In this document: positions 28,631 through 38,886 of the stretch, in pieces
How the letters are laid out: every line of letters starts with the position of its first letter
Numbering within the stretch: position 1 is the stretch's first letter
Source of the DNA: Pelagibacteraceae bacterium AG-430-F16
GTDB taxonomy: Bacteria > Pseudomonadota > Alphaproteobacteria > Pelagibacterales > Pelagibacteraceae
DNA length: 64,000 nt
Direction: 5' to 3'
Assembly (NCBI GenBank): GCA_003213015.1
Contig: QCOG01000001.1
Span: forward strand, 1-64,000
Translations under genes and position numbers: made by a program
Notes under the pieces: generated by a model
Database searches by the model: none
What the model was told of the DNA's origin: nothing
Seen by the model: the letters and a program-made list of their open reading frames with translations, nothing else

Positions 28631-29446
28631 ATGACTTCAAATTTAGATGAAAAAGGACTTAGATCTATATTAAATGAATATGATCTTTTTTTTATAGATG
28701 TTTGGGGAGTGCTACACAACGGAGTTAATCTTTTTCAAAACTCGGTCGAAGTTCTTGAGAAGCTAGAGGAAAATAATAAGGACTATATACTGTTAACTAA
28801 CGCACCAAGGCCAAATCAAACTGTGATCGAATTTTTAAAAAAAATGGGTTTAGATAAAAAAAAAGCCCAACATGTGTATACATCTGGTCAAGCTGCACTA
28901 GATCAACTTAAAACTATGAGCTCCAAAAAATTTTTTCATATAGGCCCTCCTAGAGATTTTGATTTATTTAAAACATTTGAAAATCAAAAAGTAAAAAGTA
29001 TAGATAGTTGCGATTTTTTGTTATGCACTGGATTATTTGATAGTCATCAAGGAGATTTAGAATATTATGAAAAGCTTTTTTTAGATTATATCCAAAAAAA
29101 AATGATCTGTACAAACCCAGACCTTATTGTCGACAGAGGCGAAGTTAGAGAATTTTGCGCAGGGACATTAGCAAAAATTTTTGAAAAATTGGGTGGTGAA
29201 GTTAAATATTTTGGTAAACCTCATCCGGAAATTTATAAAAAAGCATTTGATAACCTTAAAAGTAAAAAAGTAATTTGTATAGGCGATAGTCTAAATACAG
29301 ATATAAAAGGTGCAAACATACAAAATTTTGATTCACTACTAATAACCAGTGGTATTCATAAAAACGAAATAAGCAACGGTATCGAGGAACTAGTAAAAAA
29401 GCATGATGTAAATGTAAAATATACTCAAAAAGATTTAAAATGGTAA
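28631..29446 (+). CDS. HAD-superfamily class IIA phosphatase (TIGR01459-like)
   Basis: 271 residues of the NagD/pyridoxal-phosphatase class found widely in Alphaproteobacteria. The nucleophile motif FFIDVWGVLHNG (Asp23) has V in place of the usual second Asp-x pattern, as in TIGR01459. Motif II is ILLTNAPRPN, and motif III/IV is VICIGDSLNTDIKGA. The substrate is unknown. It is the first gene of a six-gene run in which each gene overlaps or touches the next. It overlaps ribF by seven bases. It is divergent from groES. Confidence 0.85.
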   Translation: MTSNLDEKGLRSILNEYDLFFIDVWGVLHNGVNLFQNSVEVLEKLEENNKDYILLTNAPRPNQTVIEFLKKMGLDKKKAQHVYTSGQAALDQLKTMSSKKFFHIGPPRDFDLFKTFENQKVKSIDSCDFLLCTGLFDSHQGDLEYYEKLFLDYIQKKMICTNPDLIVDRGEVREFCAGTLAKIFEKLGGEVKYFGKPHPEIYKKAFDNLKSKKVICIGDSLNTDIKGANIQNFDSLLITSGIHKNEISNGIEELVKKHDVNVKYTQKDLKW

Positions 29447-30378
29447 ATAATTTGAAAATTTATAATAATTTTAATTTAGAGAGAAAGGATAAGGGTTCAA
29501 TTATTTTAATTGGAAATTTTGATGGTCTTCACAAGGGTCACCAAAAACTTTTTAATAAAGCAAAGAATTTTAAAAAAAAATACAAATTAAAAATAGGAGT
29601 AATTACTTTTGACCCAATTCCAAAGATGTTTTTTAGGAATCTTTATAATTATAGACTTTCAAACTTTGATCAAAAAATTCAACTTTTAAAAAAAAATAAA
29701 GTAGATTTTATTATAAATAAAAAATTTAATACTAAATTTTCAAAAGTTAGCAGTTTTGATTTTATAAAAAAAATTCTATTTAACAAGATTAAGCCAAAAT
29801 ATATTTTTGTTTCAGACAATTTTAGATTTGGTTATAAACGAGCTGGAGACATAAAACTTCTAAAGTCACTGGAGAAAGATTATGACTATAAAATAATTAA
29901 CCCATCCCCTCTTAAGAGTAAAAAATTTATAATTTCATCGACCTTGATTAGAAAAAATATTGAAATGGGAAATTTGAAAAAAGTAAAAAATTTTTTGGGA
30001 AGAAATTGGTGCATAGAGGGCAGAGTCGAGAGAGGGAGACAACTTGGTAAAAAAATTGGATTCCCAACATGCAACATTGATATAAAGGATTATAAAATCC
30101 CAAAAATCGGTGTTTATGCGGTGAAAATATCTTTTAAAAATAAAAAAAGAAGATTAAAAGGTATTGCAAATATTGGATATAGACCGACATTTAATCAAAA
30201 AAGATTAATTTTAGAATCTAATATATTTAATTTTTCTGGAAATCTTTATAATAAAAATTTATCAATAGAATTTATAGAATTTATAAGAGGTGAAAAAAAA
30301 TTTAATAGTGTACTTAACTTGAAAAAACAAATTAAAATAGACTGCAAAAAAGCAAAGGCAATATTATCAAATGAGTAA
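29440..30378 (+). CDS. ribF: Bifunctional riboflavin kinase / FAD synthetase
   Basis: Makes FMN from riboflavin, then FAD from FMN. The 312 residues comprise an N-terminal adenylyltransferase domain with [15 protein letters not shown] (HxGH-type nucleotide site, near residue 25-40) and [10 protein letters not shown]-terminal flavokinase domain carries [16 protein letters not shown] (near 197-212) and YRPTFN. The codons are extremely A-rich, with many lysines. Start and stop overlap the HAD gene (7 bases) and ileS (8 bases). Confidence 0.95.
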   Translation: MVNNLKIYNNFNLERKDKGSIILIGNFDGLHKGHQKLFNKAKNFKKKYKLKIGVITFDPIPKMFFRNLYNYRLSNFDQKIQLLKKNKVDFIINKKFNTKFSKVSSFDFIKKILFNKIKPKYIFVSDNFRFGYKRAGDIKLLKSLEKDYDYKIINPSPLKSKKFIISSTLIRKNIEMGNLKKVKNFLGRNWCIEGRVERGRQLGKKIGFPTCNIDIKDYKIPKIGVYAVKISFKNKKRRLKGIANIGYRPTFNQKRLILESNIFNFSGNLYNKNLSIEFIEFIRGEKKFNSVLNLKKQIKIDCKKAKAILSNE

Positions 30379-33113
30379 AATTTCTGTAAATCTTCCAAAA
30401 ACTTCATTTTCAATGAGAGCAAATCTTCCTTTAAAGGAACCTGACTTAATTGATTATTGGAATAAGATATCACTTTATAAAAAGCTTCGAGAAAGTAGCA
30501 AAGGAAATGAAAAGTTTGTTTTGCATGATGGTCCACCTTATGCGAATGGAAATATACACATGGGTACTGCTTTAAATAAAATTTTAAAAGATATTGTTAC
30601 AAAATTTCACCAAATGAACGGTAAAGACTCAGTGTATGTTCCAGGTTGGGATTGTCATGGGTTACCAATTGAATGGAAAATTGAAGAACAGTACAAGAAG
30701 AATAAAAAAAATAAAAACGATGTTCCAATTGTTGAGTTTAGAAAAGAATGTAGAGATTTTGCAAATAAGTGGATTGATGTTCACAAAAAAACAGTTTCAA
30801 AGATTAGGTGTAATAGGAGATTGGAATGATTATTACTCGACTATGAGTTTCAAAGCTGAAGCCCAAATTGTTAGGGAGTTAGCAAAGTTTTTAAAAGAAG
30901 GGAGTTTGTACAAAGGTTATAAACCTGTATTGTGGTCTACTGTTGAAAAAACTGCTTTAGCGGATGCTGAAGTAGAGTATATGGATCATATCTCTGACAC
31001 TATATATACCTCATTTCCAATAAAGAAAACCGTGAACAAAAATCTTGAGGGTTGTGAAATAATTATTTGGACTACTACTCCGTGGACTATACCGGCCAAC
31101 AAGGCTCTAGCCTATAATAAAAATATAAGCTACCAAATAATTAAAATCAACGATGAGGGCGATTTTAAAAATAGAAAAATTGTTGTAGCTTTTGATTTAT
31201 TAGAGCAAGTTTTGAAAGAATGTGAGATTAAAAAATTTGAGAAACTCGACAAGTTATCAGGTAAGGAATTTAAAGATATCATCTGCAGTCATCCCTTAGA
31301 AAAAGAGGGTTACACTTATGATATTCCTATGTTGGAGGCTAATTTTGTTACAACAGAGCAGGGCTCAGGGATAGTTCATTGTGCACCAAGCCATGGACCA
31401 GACGATTTTAACTTATGTATAAATAATGGAATTCAGGCAGTTGAGACAGTTGACGATGACGGAAAATATACAAAAAATATTTTGAATTTCGAAGGAATAC
31501 ATGTTTTTAAAGCAAATCCAATCGTTATTGAAAGTTTAAAAAAAAATAAAAGGTTACTTTCTGATGGAAAATTAAACCATACTTACCCCCATTCTTGGAG
31601 ATCAAAGGCACCATTAATTCATAGAGCAACCCCTCAGTGGTTTATATCTATGGAAAGTCACGGACTTAGAAAAAAGGCATTAGTAGCTATTGATAAAACT
31701 GAATTTTATCCAAACAAAGGTAAGGAGAGACTTAAAGCAATGATAGAAACTAGACCAGATTGGTGTGTTTCTAGACAGAGAGTTTGGGGAGTTCCATTGC
31801 CTATATTCATCTCAAAAAAAGATGAGGAAGTTCTAGTTGATGAGGAAGTCTTTAATAATATTGCTAACATTTTTGAGAAAGAGGGTTCGGATTGTTGGTT
31901 TGAGAATAATAAACAAAAGTTTCTTGGAAAAAAATATGATGAAAATGATTTTTATCAAACCACTGATATAGTAGAGGTTTGGTTTGATAGCGGATCAACT
32001 CATTCCTTCGTTCTAGAACAAAGGGACGATTTAAAATGGCCAGCATCCCTTTATCTTGAAGGTTCTGATCAACACAGAGGTTGGTTTCACTCATCACTTT
32101 TAGAGTCTTGCGGCACAAGAGGTGAGGCACCTTTTGAGGCTATCTTATCACACGGGTTCGTTGTTGACGGGAAAGGTCTAAAAATGTCGAAATCGCTGGG
32201 AAATGTAATTTCACCAGAAGAAATTTTAAAAAAATACGGTGCAGATATTTTAAGGATCTGGGTCGCCGCATCAAATTATGCTGAGGATCTAAGAATAGAT
32301 CATAAAATCTTAGAACAACATGCAGAGGCCTACAGAAAACTTAGAAATACATTCAGATATTTGTTAGGTAATTTAAACGATGAATTAAGTGAAATTGATT
32401 TAGCAAAAATCAAAGTCGATACATTGCCAGAACTTGAACAATTAATGCTCCATAAATTATATAATTTGAATGAAAGCTTTACGAAACATTTCAATTCTTA
32501 TAACATTCATCTAATTTATAAAGAGTTACTAAATTTTTGTACTGTTGATCTTTCATCATTTTATTTCGATATTAGAAAAGATACTTTGTACTGTGATGAA
32601 AAAAGTTCAAAGAAAAGAAAAGATTGCCAATTACTACTAAATGTAATTCTGGATAGTTTATTAAGGTGGTTTGCTCCAATACTATCTTTCACTACAGAAG
32701 AAATATTTAAATTAGTAAATAAAGTTAATAGTGAAAAAAGTATTCATTTAAAAAAATTAAATGTATTTCCAAAGACTTGGAATAACATGAAGTTAGACCA
32801 GAATTGGAAGAAAATAATTGATATTAGAGATGAAGTTAACTCAAGCATTGAAGCCATGCGGGCTGAAAAAATTATAGGATCTAGCTTAGAAGCAAATATA
32901 GAAATAAAATTAGATGAGGAAAATTATATTTTAGGAAAAAATTATGATTTTTCAGAAATATGTATCGTTTCATCAGCAAAAATATTTAATACAAAGAAAA
33001 AAGAAGATTCAATTAAGGTAAAAACTGTTAAAGCCGAGGGACAAAAATGCTCAGTTTGTTGGAAAATTAATAAAAATGGGTGTGAAAGACATTCATGTTC
33101 TAATAAAAATTAA
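30371..33113 (+). CDS. ileS: Isoleucyl-tRNA synthetase; apparent +1 frameshift at codon ~139
   Basis: Charges tRNA-Ile; essential. The first frame has the HIGH-type motif ([11 protein letters not shown], residues 55-65) and runs to 30829. The rest of the enzyme, with editing domain, KMSKS ([10 protein letters not shown]), anticodon domain and the C-terminal CSVCWK zinc knuckle, is in the +1 frame. The switch is at a run of seven A (30785-30791). With six A the join reads [16 protein letters not shown], exactly the family sequence, and gives 913 residues. Total length 2743 is one more than a multiple of three. Either a consensus error or slippage; the gene cannot really be lost. Confidence 0.93.
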
Positions 33114-33114
33114 G

Positions 33115-33591
33115 GTGTATAAATTTTTACTTAACTCATTTATTGTTCTCATTCTTTTTTGCATAGATAGATTTTCTAAAATTTATATAATTGAATTAGT
33201 AGAAAAAACCAACATCTCAGAAATATACTTAACCTCGTTTTTAAACTCATATTTAGTTTGGAACACAGGAATTGCTTTTGGATTATTTTCATTCTCAAAC
33301 GAATTCCTTTATGATTTATTTACGGCACTAATCCTGCTTATTAATTTAATAATCATTTATTTAGCTATTGTTACAGAGGACTTCAGAAAATATTTTTTTT
33401 TGTTAATTTTGGGAGGCTCTTTTGGAAACCTTTTTGATAGACTTTACTACGGATCAGTACCAGATTTTATTGATTTTCATATAGGTAATTTTCACTGGTT
33501 TATATTTAATATAGCTGATATCTTCATAACTGTAGGTATAATTTGCCTTATTTTAGTTGAACTATTATATAAAAAAGAAAATAATGAATAG
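33115..33591 (+). CDS. lspA: Lipoprotein signal peptidase (SPase II)
   Basis: Inner-membrane aspartic protease that removes the signal peptide of prolipoproteins. With the GTG start at 33115 it has 158 residues and the classic N-terminus (CIDRFSKIYI). An ATG 13 codons upstream lies inside ileS and would add an atypical hydrophilic leader. The catalytic aspartates are in GNLFDRLYYGSVPDFIDF and FNIADIF. Four membrane helices. The next gene encodes a lipoprotein, a likely substrate, and overlaps by eight bases. Confidence 0.95.
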   Translation: MYKFLLNSFIVLILFCIDRFSKIYIIELVEKTNISEIYLTSFLNSYLVWNTGIAFGLFSFSNEFLYDLFTALILLINLIIIYLAIVTEDFRKYFFLLILGGSFGNLFDRLYYGSVPDFIDFHIGNFHWFIFNIADIFITVGIICLILVELLYKKENNE

Positions 33592-33892
33592 AAAATATTT
33601 TTTGATATTTTTATTACTTTTCCTTAGCTCGTGTCAAAATGTTAAAAATGCTTTGAGTGGAAAAAAATATGAAAATAGTGATGAGTTTCTGGTTATAAAA
33701 AAAAATCCTTTAATTTTACCACCAAATTTTAACGAATTGCCAACACCTAAAGACGTTGTTGATATTACCCAAATTGAAGGTATTGAAAACGAGATTGAAG
33801 ATCTTTTAAGCTCGATTAAAGAAAATGATGAGGTTTCGGAGTCTTCTTCTGGTAATACCGAGAGTTTTGTTTTAGAAAAAATCAAAGATTGA
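33584..33892 (+). CDS. DUF3035-family lipoprotein
   Basis: 102 residues: a lipoprotein signal peptide with lipobox LSSC (Cys17), then the conserved alphaproteobacterial segment FLVIKKNPLILPPNFNELP followed by an acidic, disordered tail (IENEIEDLLSSIKENDE). The family is anchored in the envelope and has no known role; it is regularly found next to lspA. The ATG was chosen over an upstream TTG because it opens the signal peptide directly. It overlaps lspA by eight bases and pgi by one. Confidence 0.85.
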   Translation: MNRKYFLIFLLLFLSSCQNVKNALSGKKYENSDEFLVIKKNPLILPPNFNELPTPKDVVDITQIEGIENEIEDLLSSIKENDEVSESSSGNTESFVLEKIKD

Positions 33893-35052
33893 TGTTTTCT
33901 AAAAAAATAAAGATTAGTTGTTTTAACTTAAAAAAAAAAAAAAATAAAAAAATAAAAAATATTTTTCACAAAATTTTACAAAAAAACGACTCAAGTTACA
34001 AAGTAATTGATACTTTTTCGAATAACTATAATTACTCTTTTAATACAAAAAAAATCACTAAATACAAAAAGTATAAAGTATTAAGTATATTTGGGTTAGG
34101 TGGTTCATCTCTATGTATTAAAGCTATTTATGATTTTTTTAAATTTAAGATAAAAAAAAAAATATATTTTTATGACAACCTCGGTGTAACAATTCCAAAG
34201 ATAGCTCAAAAAAAAAATTTAGACATAGTGATTTCAAAGTCAGGCTCAACTCTCGAGACAATTGTAAATCAAAATATTTTCTCCAAGAGTAAAAAAATAT
34301 TTATAACTGAGAACAAAAAAAGCTACTTGACGGATTTAGCTTTAAAATTAAAATCTGAAATTGTTGAACATCGAAATTTTGTTGGGGGTAGATACTCAGC
34401 TTTATCTGAAGTTGGAATGTTGCCAGCTGAACTTTTAGGGTTGAAAAGTGAGAAATTTAAAAAGTTCGATAATCTCATAAAAAATAAAAAATTCACTAAC
34501 ACATTGATCAATAATGTCGACATGATGTATAAATTTTACTTATCGGGAAAAACTAATTCAGTAATACTTAATTTTGATAGCAGCTTAATGAGCTTGCTTG
34601 AATGGTATCAGCAATTATTATCAGAGAGTTTAGGCAAAAAAGGTAAAGGTTTTTTTCCAATTATTTCAAACTTACCTAGAGATAATCATAGCTTAATGCA
34701 GCTATATTTAGATGGGAATAAAAATAATTTTTTTACAATCTTTGATACTGTTGATCACAATACATCAAGGATTAATAATAAAAATTTGTTATCAGGTTAT
34801 GAATTTTTAAAAAACAAAAGTATAAAATCAATAATGATTGCACAGAGGCGTGCAGTAGAAAGAGTTTTTAAAAAGCAAGGCTTAAAGTTTAGAAACTTTG
34901 AAATATTGAATAAAGACGAAGAAAGTTTGGGAATAATTTTTACTTATTTTATGCTTGAAACAATATTGTTAGGAAAATTAATGAAATTAAATCCATTCAA
35001 TCAGCCCGCAGTTGAGTCGATTAAAAAAGAAACGAAAAGAATACTTAGTTAG
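33892..35052 (+). CDS. pgi: Glucose-6-phosphate isomerase, short form
   Basis: Interconverts glucose-6-phosphate and fructose-6-phosphate. 386 residues, far below the 540-550 of the E. coli type, yet the two SIS domains are present: FGLGGSSLCIKAIYDF, ISKSGSTLETI, FVGGRYSALSEVGMLP, RDNHSLMQLYLDG (catalytic His) and the terminal NPFNQPAVESIKKET (catalytic Lys). The outer helical arms of the long form are missing. ATG at 33892 overlaps the preceding stop (TGATG). It is the last gene of the operon and overlaps the convergent rsmD by eight bases. Confidence 0.92.
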   Translation: MFSKKIKISCFNLKKKKNKKIKNIFHKILQKNDSSYKVIDTFSNNYNYSFNTKKITKYKKYKVLSIFGLGGSSLCIKAIYDFFKFKIKKKIYFYDNLGVTIPKIAQKKNLDIVISKSGSTLETIVNQNIFSKSKKIFITENKKSYLTDLALKLKSEIVEHRNFVGGRYSALSEVGMLPAELLGLKSEKFKKFDNLIKNKKFTNTLINNVDMMYKFYLSGKTNSVILNFDSSLMSLLEWYQQLLSESLGKKGKGFFPIISNLPRDNHSLMQLYLDGNKNNFFTIFDTVDHNTSRINNKNLLSGYEFLKNKSIKSIMIAQRRAVERVFKKQGLKFRNFEILNKDEESLGIIFTYFMLETILLGKLMKLNPFNQPAVESIKKETKRILS

Positions 35053-35611
35053 ATTTTCCAAAAACAAAAGTTGATAAACCATAAGTCTTTTTGTCAATTA
35101 CCTCAAATTTATTTGGATAAGTGTCTAAATTACCTTTTTTTCTGTGAATAATTATTATTCCATTTTTCTCTAAGATGTCCATTTCAATAATGTTTTCTAT
35201 CAATAATTCTATTTTTTTTTCTTTGTAAGGTGGATCACAAAAAATCATTTGAAATTTTTGATCTTTTTCAAATGTATTATTATTTATTTTAAATGCATCA
35301 ATATCTATTACTTTCGACTTGTTCTCATATTTAAGATTTGAAATATTTATTTTTAAAATTTCTAAAACTGGAGAATAATTTTCAAGAAAAAATACAAATT
35401 TTGAACCCCTTGAAATACACTCTAATCCAAAAGAGCCAATTCCCGAAAATAAATCTAGGACTTTACTATCTTTAAGACAAAAATTAATATATTTGGCATG
35501 TGTCAAAATATTAAAAACAGACTCTTTTGCCATATCTTTTAGAGGCCTAGTTGTTTTATCATTGGGCATAATTAATTTTTTTCCCTTATTTGAACCTGAA
35601 ATAATTCTCAT
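35045..35611 (-). CDS. rsmD: 16S rRNA (guanine-966 N2)-methyltransferase
   Basis: Modifies G966 in the small ribosomal subunit. The 188 residues include MRIISGSNKGKKL at the start, the RPLKDMAKESVFNIL substrate loop, SAM motif I VLDLFSGIGSFGLE and the catalytic motif IV FCDPPY. It overlaps purD by four bases upstream and pgi convergently. The family assignment is clear. Confidence 0.94.
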   Translation of the reverse strand: MRIISGSNKGKKLIMPNDKTTRPLKDMAKESVFNILTHAKYINFCLKDSKVLDLFSGIGSFGLECISRGSKFVFFLENYSPVLEILKINISNLKYENKSKVIDIDAFKINNNTFEKDQKFQMIFCDPPYKEKKIELLIENIIEMDILEKNGIIIIHRKKGNLDTYPNKFEVIDKKTYGLSTFVFGKSN

Positions 35612-36873
35612 GTTTTAATTACTTTATGACCAATATCTCTTCTAAAGTAGCCATACTTCCAATTTAATTTTTTAATCAAATTAATTGCCTCATCTCTACA
35701 TTTCAAAAAATCATCTGAAGTTGAAACAAAGTTTAATACTCTTCCACCATTAGAAACTAAACCATTCACCGTTTTTAATGTGCCAGCATGAAAAATATTT
35801 TGATTTTTAAGTAGTTTAATTTGTTCTAAATCTTTAATTTCAATATTATTCTCAAATTTTTCTGGGTAGCCTTTTGAACATAAAACAATACAAATACTTT
35901 TTGACACAGAAAAATCTATACTTGTTTGATTTAATGTACCGTCACAACATGAAATTAAAACATCAAATAAATCTGTATTAAGAGTAGGTAAAATTGTCTG
36001 ACACTCTGGGTCTCCCATTCTCACATTAAATTCTATTAAAAAGGGATCGTTATTTTTAATCATAAGTCCGACATATAGAAAACCTTTATAGACCCCACCT
36101 TGCTCATTTACTGCATTTAAAGTTGGTTCAATTATTTTTGTTTTAATTTTCAATTCTAAATCCTTATTCAGAAGTCTTGATGGAGAGTAACAACCCATAC
36201 CTCCTGTATTTTTACCTTTATCCCCTTCGCCAACTCTTTTGTGATCTTGAGCTGAACCAAAAAATTTATAATTTTTACCATCTGTAACTATAAAGTAACT
36301 CATCTCCTCACCTTCTAGAAATTCTTCTACTAAAATTTGTTTAGCACATCCAAATTTCCCATTAAAAATTTCTTCTGAAGCTTCTTTTGCATCATTGAAA
36401 TTTTTACAGATATAAACTCCTTTTCCTGAAGCCAAACCATCAGCTTTGATAACGATTGGAAAATTACCTCTCTTCAAGTAATCTAACGTTTCTTTTAAAC
36501 TTTCACATATTTTGAACTTTGATGTAGGAATATTATTTTTTTGACAAATTTTCTTAGTAAAAATTTTTGAACCTTCGAGCTTAGAAGATATTTTGTCAGG
36601 ACCAAACACCTTTATTGATTTTCTTTTAAAAAAATTTACTATTCCATTCACTAAAGGTTTTTCTGGGCCGACAACTAATAATTTTATTTCCTTTTTTATA
36701 CAATATTCCTCTAGTACAGAAAAATTATCAGGATCAAGATTGATATTCTGAGCAATTAAACTTGTGCCCGCATTACCTGGAAAACAAAAAATTTTGGACA
36801 CTTTTTTTGATTTGTTAAGCATATAACAAATTGCATGCTCTCTACCACCACTTCCAATAATTCCTACATTCAT
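35608..36873 (-). CDS. purD: Phosphoribosylamine-glycine ligase
   Basis: Second step of purine synthesis. The 421 residues form an ATP-grasp enzyme: N-terminal GSGGREHAICY, FPGNAGT, VVGPEKPLVNGIVNFF, the ATP-binding IKADGLASGKGVYI, VEEFLEGEEMSYF, and the metal site FLIEFNVRMGDPECQ. It shares an operon with rsmD (ATGA overlap). It is divergent from the DUF2093 gene with 25 bases between. Confidence 0.96.
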   Translation of the reverse strand: MNVGIIGSGGREHAICYMLNKSKKVSKIFCFPGNAGTSLIAQNINLDPDNFSVLEEYCIKKEIKLLVVGPEKPLVNGIVNFFKRKSIKVFGPDKISSKLEGSKIFTKKICQKNNIPTSKFKICESLKETLDYLKRGNFPIVIKADGLASGKGVYICKNFNDAKEASEEIFNGKFGCAKQILVEEFLEGEEMSYFIVTDGKNYKFFGSAQDHKRVGEGDKGKNTGGMGCYSPSRLLNKDLELKIKTKIIEPTLNAVNEQGGVYKGFLYVGLMIKNNDPFLIEFNVRMGDPECQTILPTLNTDLFDVLISCCDGTLNQTSIDFSVSKSICIVLCSKGYPEKFENNIEIKDLEQIKLLKNQNIFHAGTLKTVNGLVSNGGRVLNFVSTSDDFLKCRDEAINLIKKLNWKYGYFRRDIGHKVIKT

Positions 36874-36898
36874 TTATAGTGATCTTATAACTTAAAAA

Positions 36899-37093
36899 AT
36901 GAAAAATAAATTAGCTAAATTAAAATACTTACCGAATAAGTTTGAAATAATTGAACCAGGGGATCACGTAATTTGCGCGGTATCTAAGCAAAAAATATAT
37001 CTTCAAAATCTCAATTATTGGAATGTGAAACTTCAAGAAGCATATTTCTCTTACAAAGAAGCTCAATCAAAAAGAGAAGCAGAAAAAAAATGA
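36899..37093 (+). CDS. DUF2093-family small protein
   Basis: 64 residues, matching the alphaproteobacterial DUF2093 pattern: LKYLPNKFEIIEPGDHVICAVSKQ, then LQNLNYWNVKLQEAYFS. The family appears to be a small zinc-ribbon-like or beta protein of unknown role; only one Cys is seen here, so metal binding is doubtful. It ends three bases from the convergent acyltransferase stop. Confidence 0.88.
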   Translation: MKNKLAKLKYLPNKFEIIEPGDHVICAVSKQKIYLQNLNYWNVKLQEAYFSYKEAQSKREAEKK

Positions 37094-37096
37094 AAA

Positions 37097-37954
37097 TCAT
37101 TTCCATCTATCATGTGACCATATCCATTGAGAAGGATTTTTTCTAATTTTTTTCTCCAACCATTGATTTAGTTTGATACTAATTAAAGTTTCATCCGCAT
37201 TTTCCTCAATAAATATTTGCTCATCGAAAGTAATTTTAAAATTAATTTTGTTATGTCTTTCAATATGCACTGGTTGAATTTTACATCCAAATTTTTTTAC
37301 AAATTGCGCCGGTATAGTTGTTGTAAATGCTGGATGATCAAAAAAATTTATTTTTTCTCCCTCACTTACTCGCTGATCGATCATAATTGCGATACTTGTA
37401 CCTTGTTTAAAAAACTTCAAAGACTCTCTTACTCCATTTATCCCCTTTTTAATTTGATTTTTACAAATGTATTTTTTACGAAGAGGTTCCATTATTGAAT
37501 TGACCATTTTATTATTTAAGGGTCTATAGATCGCAGACAAATTTACTCCTGCTTTTTCTATAACCATAGCCATTAACTCAAAATTACTGAAGTGAGCTGA
37601 AATAAAAATGACTGGTTGACCCTTTTTAATTTCTTCTAATTTTTCTATGTTTTCAATTTTAATATATTTATCTAAATCACCTTTTCTAAAATTAGAAATA
37701 TATGGATATTCAGAAAATATTCTTCCATAATTACCCCACATCTCAGATGTAATTTTTTTTATTTTTTCTGGACTTAAGGAATTATCAAATTTAATCAAAT
37801 TATTTTTAATTATTTTTTTTGATCTAAAAAACTGACCAAACGTCTTTCCAAGTAAATACCCAACTTCGGATGAAATTTTATATCCTAATAATTTAAATAG
37901 ACCAAAAAGAATAACAATTGAAATATATTCAAATAAATATCTTATAATCTTCAT
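37097..37954 (-). CDS. Lysophospholipid/lipid A acyltransferase (LpxL/HtrB-like)
   Basis: Adds a secondary acyl chain to lipid A at the inner membrane. The 285 residues include an N-terminal hydrophobic anchor, the H(x4)D/E motif ISAHFSNFELM (His-Phe-Ser-Asn-Phe-Glu), AIYRPLNNKMV and AIMIDQRVSEGEK. It is the last gene of a five-gene lipid A/Kdo/quinone run and overlaps lpxK by four bases. LpxL and LpxM cannot be told apart by eye, so no symbol is given. Confidence 0.9.
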   Translation of the reverse strand: MKIIRYLFEYISIVILFGLFKLLGYKISSEVGYLLGKTFGQFFRSKKIIKNNLIKFDNSLSPEKIKKITSEMWGNYGRIFSEYPYISNFRKGDLDKYIKIENIEKLEEIKKGQPVIFISAHFSNFELMAMVIEKAGVNLSAIYRPLNNKMVNSIMEPLRKKYICKNQIKKGINGVRESLKFFKQGTSIAIMIDQRVSEGEKINFFDHPAFTTTIPAQFVKKFGCKIQPVHIERHNKINFKITFDEQIFIEENADETLISIKLNQWLEKKIRKNPSQWIWSHDRWK

Positions 37955-38886
37955 AACTTACCACTTAAATATTTAAAGAATTTTTTTTCATGATCGATTG
38001 ATAATTCAACTTTTAAAAAATTTATATTTTTTCTAGAAGATTTTTTAATTCTAAAATAATCTTTCTCGGTTGTTAATAATTCACAGCCGTTTTGTTTTGC
38101 CATTTGTTTTAATTTTTGTAAATCTGAGTCTTTATAATTATAATGGTCAGGAAATACTTCATGCTCTATAAATTTTATTTTCTTATCTTTAAGTGTGTCA
38201 GTGAATGTGTGTGGATTGCCTATACCACTAAATGCCATAAATTTTTTTTTTTTTAGTTTTAAATAATTTTTTGGAACATATTTTCCTGAAAAAACTTTAA
38301 TATTTGGATTTATATTTTTAATTTTATTTATAAAATTTTTAGTCTCTTTATTAATATTTCCATTAATTAAAGCAACATCATAATTTTTTATGCTATCTAG
38401 TCTTTCTCGCAATGGACCAGCTGGAATTACAAATCCATTTCCGTCTAATTTTAGTGAATTATAACATACTATTTTAAGATCATAATTTATTGTTTTTTCT
38501 TGTAGTCCATCATCAAAAATTACTAACTTTGCTTTTTCTTGTTCGGCTTTTAATAAAGAAAGTTCTCTTGTTTTCTCAAAAATAACTTTATGATTTAACT
38601 CTAAAAGTTTTTTTTCATCTTGGTGAGAAATATAATTTTTTTTAATTATAAAAGTTTTAATTTTTTTTTTAAAATGATTTGCTAAATTATTTACGAGAGG
38701 TGTTTTACCAGTTCCACCGATATAAATATTTCCGACACAAATTGTTCTTAAATCATAATAATTCTTTTTAATTTTACTATTTTCATAATAGTTTTTTATG
38801 ATGACAATTAATGATAACGGCAGCAGCAATAATGATATTAGATTGAAGTTTCTTTTATCCCAAAATTTTGGTTTATAAAATTTCAT
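37951..38886 (-). CDS. lpxK: Tetraacyldisaccharide 4'-kinase
   Basis: Phosphorylates the lipid A precursor at the 4' position. The 311 residues have an N-terminal membrane helix and a P-loop in VGNIYIGGTGKTPLV. They also have VIFDDGLQ (Walker B-like DDG), RERLDSI and TTEKDYFRI near the end, all typical of LpxK. ATGA overlaps with the acyltransferase and waaA genes. Confidence 0.95.
   Translation of the reverse strand: MKFYKPKFWDKRNFNLISLLLLPLSLIVIIKNYYENSKIKKNYYDLRTICVGNIYIGGTGKTPLVNNLANHFKKKIKTFIIKKNYISHQDEKKLLELNHKVIFEKTRELSLLKAEQEKAKLVIFDDGLQEKTINYDLKIVCYNSLKLDGNGFVIPAGPLRERLDSIKNYDVALINGNINKETKNFINKIKNINPNIKVFSGKYVPKNYLKLKKKKFMAFSGIGNPHTFTDTLKDKKIKFIEHEVFPDHYNYKDSDLQKLKQMAKQNGCELLTTEKDYFRIKKSSRKNINFLKVELSIDHEKKFFKYLSGKL

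Noticed and set aside
30636-33113. ileS starting at an internal codon with its own N-terminus
   Set aside because: The class I HIGH-type motif lies only in the upstream frame; the overlap of frames explains the false start.
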